From: Haliclystus octoradiatus
Taxonomy: Eukaryota; Cnidaria; Staurozoa; Stauromedusae; Haliclystidae
Assembly: GCA_916610825.1 (NCBI GenBank)
Contig: OU744451.1
Location: 6,865,345-6,929,344, forward strand
Length of the DNA stretch: 64,000 nucleotides
Reading direction: 5' to 3'
Shown: piece by piece, positions 12,301 through 23,200 of the stretch
Layout of the letters: each line of letters begins with the position of its first letter
Position numbering within the stretch: position 1 is the stretch's first letter
Notes under the pieces: generated by a model
Seen by the model: only the letters and a program-made list of their open reading frames with translations
The model's database searches: none
Told to the model about the DNA's origin: nothing
Made by a program: the position numbers and the translations under genes

Positions 12301-15300
12301 GCCTCGGAATTCGGATAAAAAACATGGCCGCTGATTGTCTATTATTTTAGTCGATGCAGTTTTCTGTATTTAATAAACTGTGACTGAATGTTATAACAAC
12401 TCAAAGATAATCAATAACAACCAGGTAAAGCCATCATCTGTTTAATCGCCTAGGAACTTGCATGTTTTTTTTGTTATAATTGCAAATCAGATAAGACAGA
12501 CAGTGAAGCATAAATTAATCAGATAGCAAAAAGCAAAACAAACATTAGTACTGTCACAAATTGGCTTAGAACAAAGCTAGATCGTTTGTGACTTTGCGAT
12601 CAGCTATCTTATGCATAAGAGGCTCAAGGACAACCTCATCACACGCCTTTGCATCAACAAATGTTAATGACATTGAACAAAGCAGAGCTGTTGGATCCCT
12701 TACCTAGAGTTCAACATGATTTAATAATATAAACTGTATAAAGTAAAAATTAGAAAACAGATTCACTGTACAATATGTTAAAAATTTCCTATATATATTT
12801 TATGATTATCAAATAAATTAATCAGATTATCCTGTTATCCATGTAGGCTAGACTTTGTATAATGTACATCCACCCTCTCCCTGATCAACTGCTGTTAATA
12901 TGCTTGCAAATGACTATTTACATTCACCTTGATACACTAGTTTGTCATTATTAGGGCTCCGTAGTGCAGAGGACAGTCCCATTATTTCATGATTATATAT
13001 TCATAAGAAAATCTATAGTACATTCACTGCCAAGCGTTACACGTTCTTGAATTGGAATAATCAATTAATTAACATGGTAATATGTATGAACTGATAATGA
13101 CTAATAATTTATTATTTCAAAGTTAATAAGTGTATACAAGTCACTTGTTCCAATTATTCAATACCAATTTAATATAATATTTTGTAAGACTTGATAAATA
13201 TAACAATCAAATCAAGCTATTCGGCACGAAGGAATCTTGTAATGGCCGAGTTTGCCAAGGGACTCATACAATTTGTGCAGCTTGATGATTTGAAACCGAA
13301 GAAAGAATATCTTTGAATTGATTGTATGTTTTCATATGCTGTAGTTGCAACGATATGGGCTTTTCACAGGCACTGACCAGTGGATAGCATATTGTATGGG
13401 CCGTATCTCCTGTACAGTCATGATTGAAACTGACCATGATGCTCTGAGATGTTTTGTTCCGTGGGACGTGCCGTGTTCCTGTCAGCCATCCCAATAGTCC
13501 TGCTGACGTGGCTTCTACAGTTACCGTTTTTTGTTCTGATTCTGAAGTGTCAACATCCATTGGCTCAGATTCTGCTGCCGGTGTATTGATGTATATCACA
13601 TGTTAAAGTGTGTCCAGCAATTGCGTGAGCCTATTACATAAGCACGACAGGAGCAAGACGAGTTAAAACTCCGAACTCAAGAATGCAAGTTGTAAACAGG
13701 CACAAACGAGGATATAGATTTGATACGTATAGCTCGAACAAAATGTAAAACTGTAAATTAAAACCCTGAGTGAAATACACACATTCTTAAAACAGCACTA
13801 CAAATGTTAATCATGATGATATTATCATCATTCAAGTTTCAAATGAAATAGTTTTCAGATTGCATTCAGGTAACAAATGTCACAAATCGTTGGTACCGGT
13901 GCTGCCCAGTGGTCAACTAAATGTGATCTGATTGAATTAGTGAAAGAGAATAGAGGGCAATAGAATCTCACTTAATATCCTTTTCAAATTCAGATTACTT
14001 AGAAGTAGCATTTAGGAATGCTTTGCTTCGTTATTACAACTTAGAAAGAACATTTGCGTTAATAAACTCAATTTACGGAACACGTGATGAATTTGATGAT
14101 GATGATTCTACAAGAATGTTATTATAAATTAAACTACTTACAGAATCCGATTCAAATATGTTGAATCTGATTCGCCTATAACTATCCGATTTATCTCGGA
14201 CCGCTATGAAATTATTTCTAGACGATAATGAGAAGAAGAAATTGCAAATATGGCAAAGAAATTATGAAATTCAATTTTATAAACTCATGGTCAGCTATAT
14301 GTAGCATGCTCCAGGGTTATCCACGGTATCCCGTAAATATATAAATTGCCATCACTAAGTCTCACAGTTAAAGAACAATAAATAATGTTAAATAAAATAA
14401 TTTTGCCACATAAATGTGTAAATGATGCATCTCTTATTATCTGCTATTAATCAATTTTTTGATATTTGTGGAGTTATAGCCCCTCATGCATGTAGCTAAT
14501 ATATGCATGTAGCATCTACAACACGCATTGCGTGTAACTGGTATTCTAGTTAATTAAATGTTTGAATCTTTATCATTGCCTTAAAACTATGGGGTTGAAT
14601 ACGATGAATAAAAAAACGTGGCTTCCGCTGTGAAAAAGGATTAATCTACAAGTGTCTGCTATCTATCTGTCAATCAAAATATATTTCCGTGAAAGGTGTC
14701 GCCGCCGTTGATATCGTAGTTTGAAGAAAGTTTGAAATTCGAGAAGGTCATTCTGTTGAACGGTGACTGTTTTATAGATTCAGATCATAATTGATGTTGT
14801 TATTGAGATATTCATTATTGTTACGGTCGCTATTATTTAGATAAACAAAATATGGAATAAAGTTAAAATAAAGTTTCTAATAAAGCGTTGGAATCGAACA
14901 AAGATATCGCATACATTCGAATGTCGATTCCTATTTATATTCATATTCATATTCATCGATTTATATTCAAATTTAAAAAACATACAATAAATTTTAGGCT
15001 ACGGAGAACGGTGAGGCAAGAGCGATCAACGGTTCGAGACTTCGAACGATGATAAAGTTCAGTAATCCACGAATAATTTTACGAATGCATTTTCGGAAGT
15101 CACATGTGAGCGGTTAAATGTTCAAGCTTCAATTTTATGAAGACATCGAGTTAATCTTTGACAAGTAGAAAGGAATATAGCTCTTTAAAAGTTTTTAAAC
15201 ATTTTGAGATTCAAGTAATTACCTTCGTAAATCAAGCTGAACAATGTCAAAGGCTTTGTTTCCGAAGTTTTGTTTCCCAAATGGCGGCTAGTTCTGTTAT

Positions 15301-16883
15301 ATATTGTTACTGAGTTGAACAAAATGAACAGTTTTCTGAGTAATATTTCTCCTATCTGAGTAAAGCGGCCGTAGAAAGAATTAATATTTTGATAACAAGT
15401 TAACAACATATTGTGTCTATAAAACAGTCACCGTTCAACAGAATGACCTTCTCGAGTTTCAAACTTTCTTCAAACTACGATATCAACGGCGGCGACACCT
15501 TTCACGGAAAAAATTTTTGATTGGCAGATTGACAGCAGACACTTGTAGATTTATCCTTTTTCACAGCGGAAGCCACGTTTTTTTATGCATCGTATTCAAC
15601 CCCATAGTTTTAAGGCAATGATAAGATTCAAACATTTAATTAATAAATCCAGATTATTCAGATCATTACCTCTACGGCCATATGAGCAAAATTTAGAATA
15701 TGTTTTCAAAAAGATGACGTATTTGCGTTTGAAAAATATCAGCGTTTTCCTCATTAACTTTACGTATTGATTTAGACGGGCCTTGGGACCCTATTTCCCA
15801 ATGTCAACTTACAATAAAATTTGTTCACAACTTATTTTCAAAGCATCCTGATCAAGAAAATCGATGGGCCCGATAACATTTCAAACTTTCATGTTTTTTG
15901 GACCAGTCTAATGTTTGTTTTGAACCATGAAAAACTGCCAAGGCGTCAAAAGGATACCTCAAAAAGAATTATCACTCAGCATACCCAAAAAATGTTTTTG
16001 AGAATTTTGAAAAAGGCACCCTTTAATATTTGAACCTCCTCGTATATCCAAAGTATGGAAGTTACCCCCAGGGACTATTATCTCATTCGAATTTATCGCT
16101 AATGATCCCAAATGATTTTTACACTGTTTAAGAAGTGATAAAAAACCTTATCAAAACCGCTTCAGAAATGGTCAAAAAGTAGCCTCCAAATCCGTTTCTC
16201 TTAGCAGCGGCATTTTGTCGAAGAACTTGCCTTCGCAGAATCAACGCCTTTTGTCTTTTTGGCATTTATCTAACTTTGCACCCCACTTGCTTACCCGCAA
16301 AGCATTATGCGATCACAATATATTCCTGAGAAAATAAACATTAGCGTTTTTCTAGCATCATAGGATAAACCGGTGACAAAACAATGTGTCAAAAACAACA
16401 TCAGAATTAGTTACAGCTGATTGAAAACATAATCAATTACCCGCAATTATATTTGCCTTCGAATACGAAAAGTCACAATTACATCGACCTTACGGGGAAA
16501 ACCTTCAAAACCCACCCTGGGAGCCATAACATGTCAATCAGGTATGAAGCTGAAGGTACTGAATATATACACTCTTTGCTAGTACTGGATATTTTTTATC
16601 TTGCAGATTGTATGATGATGCTCTCCGATGCGACATAAGAAATATGGAGCAGAATTGTAGAAGTTCATCAGCTATTACAGAGGCAAAAGCATTAATGAGA
16701 CTTGTTTCAAGAAAGGACGCTAATCCTTTTTGTAGCTTGAGCCAAGGGGGTTCCGATGTCGATGCAATCATGTTGGGTAATTGGAGTCCAGGAATTTCTG
16801 GATCGAATAAAATCACCTACCAAACTAGTATCGTCTCATTTGCACTATGCATGGCTTTGATTTTATCATGTTCCATAGTATAA
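311..16883 (+). CDS. Cysteine-rich GPI-anchored secreted protein, paralogue 1 (exons 2-5; exon 1 outside window)
   Basis: Four exons can be read: 311-548, 1636-1774, 9054-9199 and 16607-16883. Each has an AG acceptor, a GTAAG-type donor (GTAAGA, GTAAGG, GTAAGT) and matching phases (1, 2, 0, 2). Together they give one open frame ending at TAA 16881-16883. The signal-peptide exon seen in the second paralogue at 50792 has no counterpart here because the window starts too late. The product keeps the RSRR furin-like site, twelve ectodomain cysteines and a C-terminal hydrophobic tail after a small-residue stretch (ISGSN), as in GPI-anchored proteins. I recognise no named family. It differs from paralogue 2 at 15 amino acids, 11 of them within residues 63-100 (paralogue 2 numbering), including LRVFA against SGAIG between the first two cysteines. 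Exon 5 is identical in both. Intron 3 is 7.3 kb and full of transposons. Function is unknown; a surface recognition role is inference only. Confidence 0.8.
2196..3130. mobile_element. Truncated MITE with GCGAC(A)A subterminal repeats (copy 1)
   Basis: This is the right-hand part of the element seen more fully at 54098-55230. It carries several scattered GTCGC and TTGTCGC motifs (about 2990-3125), which are subterminal repeats. The left end and the upstream foldback sequence present in copy 2 are missing, with a clean join near 2195. There is no coding capacity, and it lies in intron 3 of paralogue 1. Confidence 0.5.
3496..5452. mobile_element. TA-flanked TIR DNA transposon, non-autonomous (pogo/Tc1-mariner-like)
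   Basis: The element starts CAGTGAAACCCCGTTAATAT and ends with the inverted ATTAACGGGGTTG, flanked on both sides by TA. Copy 2 gives the empty site: CCTACTA joins directly to CAATTATT near 55590, so this is a true insertion into copy 1 after the duplication, or a clean loss from copy 2. Subterminal GTGATATTAAGCGG motifs repeat at both ends (3540-3575, 5300-5440). A CAGT start with TA target duplication fits the pogo/Tigger or Tc1-mariner group. No transposase frame is visible. Inside it lies a second element at 3996-4944. Confidence 0.8.
3996..4944. mobile_element. Nested TTAA-flanked TIR element (piggyBac/Kolobok-type MITE)
   Basis: The inverted ends are AGGGTCAAAACAGACCGG on the left and its near-perfect complement CCGGTCTGGTTTGACCCT on the right. 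Both are flanked by TTAA (3992-3995 and 4945-4948), the target duplication used by piggyBac and Kolobok transposases. It sits wholly inside the TA-flanked element 3496-5452, so it inserted later. An unrecognised open stretch of about 55 codons lies near 4190-4360; no transposase motif was found. Confidence 0.7.
5453..9053. other. Rest of intron 3 of paralogue 1
   Basis: Apart from the recombinase relic this is AT-rich intron with no exon-like frame conserved between the two copies. A stretch near 6425-6500 (minus strand) is one copy of a dispersed repeat also found near 11160, 15710 and 45600. The short open frames near 8346-8576 change length between copies by single-base indels, so they are probably not coding. 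Confidence 0.5.
5779..6185 (-). pseudogene. Crypton/DUF3504-like tyrosine recombinase C-terminal fragment (copy 1, broken)
   Basis: On the minus strand the translation matches the better-preserved copy at 55912-56325. It keeps the box with His and Arg (NHSLRK), but the catalytic GH motif has become RH and a TAA replaces Gln just before it, near 6033. It is a dead relic in intron 3, antisense to the host gene. Confidence 0.6.
9200..10963. other. Intron 4 of paralogue 1, left part
   Basis: Non-coding. Up to 9947 it aligns with copy 2; from 9948 the sequence is present only in copy 1. The notable item is the perfect-arm palindrome at 10665-10722. No gene was seen. Confidence 0.5.
10665..10722. 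repeat. 58-bp palindrome (hairpin/cruciform)
   Basis: The outer arms CGTGCAGGTATAGGTCTA and TAGACCTATACCTGCACG are perfect 18-bp complements. Between them sits a second inverted repeat, CCGCAC/GTGCGG, around an AC spacer. The complementarity continues weakly outwards (CTAAAA...TTTTAG). It has no coding sense. It may be a very small foldback element or the remains of one. Confidence 0.85.
11987..12206. repeat. Minisatellite, about 22-bp unit, inside the Helitron
   Basis: About eight copies of a unit built on ACTTCACTTGCCTGCCACATT, some separated by AT-rich spacers such as AAGAACTTACATTACAACA. Tandem repeats of this kind are common inside Helitrons. A short plus-strand open frame here only reflects the repeat. 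Confidence 0.8.
13264..13599 (-). pseudogene. Captured gene fragment inside Helitron (C-terminal HECT-like/TE-linked domain?)
   Basis: A 111-codon minus-strand frame with the look of real protein: an acidic linker (SEPMDVDTSESEQ), then LLGWLTGTRHVP, FNHDC, HTICYPLVSAC and an H-x3-Y-x2-FKDIL stretch. I recall the order W-L-T-G, F-x-H-x-C, HTICYPxVSAC and H-x3-Y-x2-FK from the C-terminal regions of multi-domain, often HECT-associated proteins in fish and marine invertebrates. That link is from memory and unverified. The frame stops at a TGA where the family seems to continue, so it is a fragment. Its position inside a Helitron suggests gene-fragment capture. Confidence 0.4.
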
Positions 16884-16905
16884 ACATTGTTATCATTATA
16901 CTTAT

Positions 16906-18059
16906 CGTAGTGCCTATAATGGGGCCACTTTACATTGCGCATGTCTTGAAAAATAACGCGTGCGATTGCTCTAAGTCTCTCACATGTTGGTAATACAAAA
17001 TGGCGTCATCTGTTATTGTTATGAACAAGAAGGTGGAAATATTTGTTTTAAATTTATATGCATGCTTAGATTATTTGAAAGAGTTAGGAAAGTATCGCAA
17101 TTCAAAAGAAATAAATCATTTAACATAATTATACACTCGTGTTGGGTTTATTCCGAGTGGTTACATATTATTGACTGTTTACTATAAAAGCGTAGGTCAT
17201 TGTGGCGTTGTTAAAGAAATGGTCAATTATCCAGCTTATTTTTCGTTCTAGGTTTGATATGTCAGCTTGAAAACTTTGATATACAGTTATAAAATATTCA
17301 AATGTTTTATTATTCGACATAAACATTGTCCATAGCATGCTATACAGAATTTAAGTTAAACTATTTACAAAAGCATGGACGGGTAGATTTTATGTAAAAT
17401 ATCAAAGCGGCTTATTATTAAAATATTTCATATTGAGTCTCTATACTGAAAAGTATAAATTCTGTAAATTTATTATGATCTTTAACATGGAAAAGGTAAT
17501 CTCAAAAACAACAACAAACAACACCGAGTGTGAATATCATTTCTTGCATCGCGGAGATGTGTGAATTGCCGTGACGACATGGCTAAAACAATGGCGAGTA
17601 CGAAGGATAATGCCAGTTCACTGTAGGAAAATGCCTCGGAGGGGAATTTTACTCACATTTAGATCTAAAAATAAATAAAAACTGGCCAATCATAGATTTC
17701 CCTACCAGGAACTAACTGGGTTGATGACTTCCTTTCACTATACTCAACGTTATCTTGATATTTTGCTCGCGATTCAACACGCGATATTTTACTTGGCCAT
17801 ACAAACCCTTGTTGATGAGTTTAAAAATTGACGATGTTTGACAAGCTTGGAGGGGAATTTCTTAGAAGGTAACTAAAATCTAACACCATTTCTATGTTTC
17901 GTTTCATGTCAAGATAATAGAATTGGCTGGGTTGTGACGATTGATAATGCTTATTTATTATAAATAGTCTATTTTGCTTCAAAATGTTAGTATTTTTGCG
18001 TGATTTGTGTGATTTTGACGCGCCCGCAAATACGCGATGGCTCGATTATTGGCACTACG
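16906..18059. mobile_element. TIR DNA element inserted in the 3' UTR of paralogue 1
   Basis: The ends CGTAGTGCCTATAATGGGGCCA and (inverted) CGTAGTGCCAATAATCGAGCCA are near-perfect inverted repeats. Copy 2 shows the empty site at 61555-61565. TA flanks are likely on both sides, though the left flank has one extra base. The element begins 22 bp after the stop codon of paralogue 1 and pushes the conserved downstream AATAAA (18234) 1.15 kb further away. No recognisable transposase; the 67-codon open frame at 16984 shows no motif. Confidence 0.75.
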
Positions 18060-19671
18060 TAATTAATAATCAGATGAGTCGTCCGTCAATCTCAGTTCAG
18101 GATCAAATAGAATCCGTGAAAGAAATATCTTTAATTTTGTGATTTGTATTGCATTAACTACAATGTTATATTTCTAAGGAGGTGTTTATAATAATCACAT
18201 ACTTTCCAATAATAATATGAATGCACACATGCTAATAAATGTAATTTCATAACCACTTCCTGCCTCCATGCCTTTGTATCCTCGCATTCCCAAGCGTTCT
18301 GAGATCCGGAGATAAGATTAAGATGCAAAATAACGGTCGCTCAAAAAACTTTTAGTCTAAAGGTATACACACATCGAGCTAAATCTCCTGAAGGGTCAAA
18401 TATCCCAGCTGCTGTGATATTATCTGGACAACTTTGAATATGATTAAGAGGCTATGTGGCTTGAAAGTGAGATTTGACACGAGAGGAATCGTATTCAATT
18501 GCTTCCGTAGAGAGTAGCTTATATAGTGAAACCCACTCCAGTATAGGGCAGAGCATATATTGTATCGTATTCAAGCGCCGTCAGGTATTCTACACGAATA
18601 CGACACGAAAGTCAGTACGCTACGCTGTCAATCCGGCACAGTGTAATTCCCACCTGAGGCCCTTAATACACGTGTCGATTTTTGTACAGTATAAAAAGTG
18701 TTATCGTCGTGGAATGCATACAATCTTCGTTGCTGTCAAACAGTAAGACACTACTCTACGATTGAACTACACCACGGTGGCATAAAGCGATAACGTAATC
18801 TTGCTTATATTCTCTCTTTAAGCTGAAATGTTTTAGAGTTTAGAGAATAAGCCCGAAAATAAGACATCGTTTTGCGAAATTCCATTTTGAAATATCAGCT
18901 CACTGAAATGGTATGACGTAGATCGACATATTATTAATAAACTCCATTTCGAACATCTTCATACAAATGATTACTATTTCAAAGGATGATACAAAATATG
19001 GCTATTCTTTCCAACAAAGATGATATCCATATATCAAACTATGAACTCATCAAAATGTCCAGCGTTTCTTTTCAAGAGGTGAATTCAGTCTGACATTGCT
19101 ATTTTCACAACAATACAGATTTTTCACAGGATCTCCAAATGAGTCCCAAGAGAATTATTCGAAGAAAAGATTGATTACCCGTGTGGTGTGTTCCCGGGGG
19201 TGTATTTTGAAAAGAACGTGACCTTGACCGTGACCCAGGGATGTATTGCTATACCACGTCAATATGGCAGATGTGAAAAAGCTCTAATCAAAAGTATAGA
19301 AAACGAAACAAACACTAACACATTTCAAAACTATTCTAAGCAACAAATTAAATTATGAAGCAGCACAAACGTTTGCACTTCATTATGTTAATTTGAGATT
19401 TATCGAGGCAGATTTATCGAGGCAGATATGTCGAATTATAGAATTCAAATATACAAATATCATCGATCAAAAATATATGCTTAAATCGATTGTGTGGCCG
19501 ATATTGATATCATTTAAGCATATCCAGGTCTATAACTAAATACTTTTATTATTAATCAGTAAGCACATAAATGTATGCAGGTTTATAAGATGGAGCACAA
19601 TAAAATTGAGGTAATGCACAGTTTCAATGTAATCATATTAGGTTGGTAGGGGATTTTATTCGACCCAGATG
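18060..19671. other. Downstream flank of paralogue 1
   Basis: Matches 61558-63160 closely. It contains a candidate poly(A) signal AATAAA at 18234-18239. An open frame of 90 codons (18474-18746) is kept in copy 2, but it has no splice structure or motif I trust. An exon-like patch near 19131-19358 (counterpart at 62631-62846) has a 4-bp indel between copies. No confident gene. Confidence 0.4.
18234..18239 (+). promoter_or_regulatory. Candidate poly(A) signal AATAAA, paralogue 1
   Basis: A canonical AATAAA present in both copies (18234 and 61733). In copy 2 it lies about 196 bp after the stop codon, a plausible 3' UTR length. In copy 1 a transposon separates it from the stop codon. Confidence 0.35.
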
Positions 19672-19776
19672 TTGGTTGACGCCTTGTAGGTGTAATAGAT
19701 TTTGATTGACACTTTGTAGGTGTAATAGATGATGATTGACGCCTTGTAGTTGTAATAGATGTTGGTTGACGCTTTG
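19660..19776. repeat. 30-bp minisatellite, about 4 units (copy 1)
   Basis: Unit GTTGACGCCTTGTAGGTGTAATAGAT plus four variable bases. Copy 2 has about 13 units at 63152-63545. The duplication homology ends inside this array, so the array may have been the recombination breakpoint. Confidence 0.9.
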
Positions 19777-20279
19777 GTTGATCGCTTACAAGGATTTTTT
19801 ATAAGTATCAAGTATAAATTTCCTTGAAACGACAATATTTGGCTGTTCCGTTAGGTAAGAATATTTGGATTGTGTAAGAATATAAATTGTTGTTTCAAGT
19901 CAAAATTTATGTTTTATTTCGCACTTAATTGCTGATACTTTCTTGTTCCAAGAATAATTATCTACATAGAATCAGAGACTCTCGCACCTTCTTTAGATAA
20001 GATTCTCTTTTCAATTTTTTTTTCTTAATTGGAGAATATTTCTGTTCAACCAAGTATAGTAATATAGCCCTTTCCTGGCAGAAATAGAATCATAATCCAA
20101 ACAACAAACGATATAACTTAAATAATTTAATGATTTCAATTAAAATATTATAGTTCATTTATAAAAAATACCAAACATCTTATTCAACAACCAACATGAA
20201 TGATTCCAAGAATGTTTACATATATTAATAGTTACTAGACCCAATCAATGTAACTTCAATACATATCACTTATCACTTA
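19777..20279. other. AT-rich intergenic DNA
   Basis: Nothing recognisable. It ends with TCACTTA (20273-20279), a 7-bp sequence repeated directly after the tandem dimer at 26386-26392. Confidence 0.5.
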
Positions 20280-23200
20280 TATACATAATACTGTCTGTTT
20301 ATATATCACAATATTTCTATATTTCTATATTTCGATATTTCTGTGTCTGTCCGCGACTTATGTACGTCTTACTGGCGATATAATACGGATAATCCGTTGT
20401 CGGGAAATTATGCAAACATTTGTGTCGAGATAACCGTGTACAGTAACAAATTTGTTGTATGAAAAGTATGGGTCTATGGCGTTGTTTTAAAATAATATAC
20501 TTCATCTGATATTTTATTTGATATCATTGCATTAAAAAATTCAGAGATTTTGAAAAATTTCATAGGTCGATAATCTAGCGGGCAGCCAAATCGACTTCAA
20601 ATTGAAATCTCCAGAACAAAAATATTTTGCTTTAAATTTAAAAGCTGCGTGTAAATTGTTTGAACAAGTGAAACTTGAAACTGAATCAGTTTTATGATAA
20701 TTAAAGCAATACGAAATACTGAATTACATTGAATTACCAGTATAACTAGGCCAGACAAAATATGTTTTGAAATCAAAGAAACGTAGACATATTTCATGTA
20801 GTGTTGATATCAGCAATACATATAGCGCGGCACAAACGCTATGAAATTAAAGAGACTTGAGGTCTTAATTTAATTTATTAATGAAACAAAATGCCGTTCA
20901 TTACTTTTCTCAAAATCGAGATATAAAACATTTCACTTTTAAAAAGGCTATTTTGATACATAATTTGTGAGAACACTGAGCAAACAATCTGTTTTGAAAT
21001 GAATAATCTATCGCGGGGCTTAAAAACAAATTAATTTGCAAGAATTTTCAAATTGGCGTTGGCGTTCGACTATTTCGAAAAATATTCAAAGTTCGAAGAG
21101 ATTATCTGTCTACAGTCTAAAATCATAGAGTTTAGAATTAATCAAGGCATTGCACAAAAGTATTTTTATAATTTATTATTTAATATAAAAAAACGAATCA
21201 TTTGGTTTTAAGCAGCAAGGCTTTTATTTTCAGATTTTGCTTCCATAATTAACGAAGGAATTATACTGGCATCGATTAATATTAAAATTTCATTTTGTTG
21301 ACTTGCTATACGAATAAGACACAGTATGTTACTACAGTTTCGAGAATAAAAATAGCGATGTCTTGTTATTATCTTTGATCAACATTTAATAAAGTTAATT
21401 TCAGGTATATCAAATTTAACAAAGTTAAATTGAATTGAGCGTATGATTTGTGATAAATAATAATAATTATAATATTTTCAGCGTTCAAAAATTTTGCTTT
21501 GAATTTAAAAGCACAAAAACATAATTCAAAAACATTTTTAAATAGTTAATACAGTTTGGATGAGTGTAACAAACCTTGTGTTACAAAAATAAAAAGTGAA
21601 AAGGTTGCACGAAATAATCGATCATAGCAAACAATATTTATTAAAATAAAACTTACCATTTTCCAAATGAGATCCAAATAAAAACTATACGAGCGGCATA
21701 ATCTCCCAACAACATTTAAATACATAATAGCGGGTTCTCTGAGTTAATACACCAATCAATAGTAAGTTAACAACCATATTTTATCGAAGGAGAATGTACG
21801 CCCGATAAGAATAAAATAAAGATTGTCTTTTATTCGAAATAATTCTGACAAAAATGATCATTTCATATCGTAATCAAATGCATGGTAAAGTAGATTCATT
21901 TTCTACATAGTAAATTATCCTTTTCGTCAGACATCATAACATGAGCATTTAAATATTACCATCGGCTATGGTATTTTATATCTTTGAAGCTGCACTAAAC
22001 ATTTCCACTCTATAAACCATCGCGTCCGTTTCAATAAATTCTGAATAAATATGCATATCACGAATCTGGCAAAATGAGTTGTTTTCGTTTTTCTATCAAA
22101 ATAATTAATTTATTCATAATCGTCTTTCCTTTCATTCGACATCTGTAATGTATTATAAATAGCGCGTAGAAATATTGACAACAAGATGTAACATAATATC
22201 AATATCGAATTAGTATAGCGATTTATTATAGAATTTTATTTCCTTTTAAAAGAATGTTGATGCTATTAGTCTGGAAAATTTGATAACAAGAAGCACTATG
22301 AGTTCAACATTTCACATCTTTTGTTTACTTTTAAAATTTTATTTTCAACGAACTCTTAGTATTTTGATAGACTGCCATGAAAATCACAGGCCTACTTGCT
22401 GAGATTGCAAAGATCAAAAATATATAGGCTCATATACTATCATATCATAATATTATCAGATTATATATATAGTTTGAAATCAATACACGCGCTGTCGCCT
22501 TGTTCAGTAATACGTTGTCGAAGCAATAGGTTTGTTGATTAGTACAGTCAAGGCGCGTACAACAGTATGTAAGGGGTTGGCTCATTGGTTAATGCTCTGG
22601 TATTACAAAATCAGGGTCGTAAGTTCAAATCTGCCATTCGGCAGTTTTTATCAACGATTTTTCTGATTTTTTTTTTAATATGAAGCAGTAAATCATTGTT
22701 AATTAACAAAAGATATCGTTTGATCATGTTAATAACAGAAATTAGTGGACCATGTGTCTTGTCGAAGCTAAATTAATTTAATACTGAATATATTGCATGC
22801 AATGCCACGAGTTTGACCGGCCACATCTTGACGGCGTTATTTTGTGAACACCACATTAGTGTTGTATATATTGCAATAAAGATTTATGAATTCGAACCGA
22901 ACGCGATCCGATCGTGTCGGGTCAGATTCGGGTTAATATTTTAGGTCTTCGGATCTGATCGGATTTGAAGTGATTTTTTATGGATAGTTTCAGATTTCGA
23001 AATTTGACTGAGTATTTGTAATTTATAATAATTAATGTGTTCTGGCTTCCTTTCAACACATAAAATAAAGTTTTTCTATGTAGACAAAGCTACGTTAAAT
23101 TATACATTTCAATCGACTCAATTGATGTGAAATAAATTAAATTTTTATTAAAGGAATGATTAAGATGTATTGATTAATGCTACATCGTTTCAATGCGTAT

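Larger units (their letters stand above)
11321..14549. mobile_element. Helitron, non-autonomous
   Basis: The 5' end is TCTATATAC directly after A. The 3' end is CTAG (14546-14549) directly before T, preceded by the hairpin ACACGCATTGCGTGT (14521-14535) ten bases upstream. These are the classical Helitron termini, with no target duplication. The opposite arm of the surrounding foldback element supplies the empty site: reading its complement, GGATTTA joins straight to TTAATTAAATG (rc of about 15630-15655). The 5'-terminal sequence occurs a second time inside at 11814-11975, suggesting a tandem or nested 5' end. No Rep/helicase gene was seen. Confidence 0.85.
10964..16073. mobile_element. 8-bp-TSD foldback/TIR element (hAT-like), split by a Helitron
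   Basis: The ends are CCCGGGGTTGTTACTTCCAT and the inverted ATGGAAGTTACCCCCAGGG, flanked by identical 8-bp target duplications ACTATTAT (10956-10963 and 16074-16081). The left arm is 10964-11320 plus 14550-14777, and the right arm is 15417-16073. They are imperfect inverted copies of about 600 bp around a 639-bp loop. The left arm is interrupted exactly by the Helitron 11321-14549. An 8-bp duplication fits hAT (P and some other superfamilies share it). No transposase was found. It lies in intron 4 of paralogue 1; copy 2 keeps only the right arm (60093-60726). Confidence 0.75.
1..19776. repeat. Segmental duplication, copy 1 (left end outside window)
   Basis: This block aligns along its length with 51279-63264 in the same orientation, at a few percent divergence by eye. 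It starts at base 1, so the duplication probably extends further left. On the right, homology stops inside a 30-bp minisatellite at 19776. The two copies differ by large indels: copy 1 has extra DNA at 3496-5452, 9948-15440 and 16906-18059, and lacks sequence corresponding to about 53472-54297. Each copy carries one gene of the same family, so this is a tandem gene duplication separated by about 31 kb of unrelated, transposon-rich DNA. Confidence 0.95.

Noticed and set aside
16538-16816. Minus-strand frame opposite exon 5 (also 61186-61470)
   Set aside because: Shadow of the real coding exon on the plus strand.
18474-18746. 90-codon frame kept in both duplicate copies (61973-62245)
   Set aside because: The surrounding non-coding DNA is equally conserved, differences do not favour silent sites, and no motif or splice structure is visible.
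20317-20797. Pairs of 62- and 66-codon frames in the 3-kb units
   Set aside because: Identical only because the units are recent copies; no protein features.
22573-22644. Functional tRNA gene
   Set aside because: A and B boxes are present, but acceptor and T stems do not pair.
22860-22970. GATCCGATC-rich patch as a satellite or operator
   Set aside because: Too short and irregular, no clear period; repeated only with the 3-kb unit.
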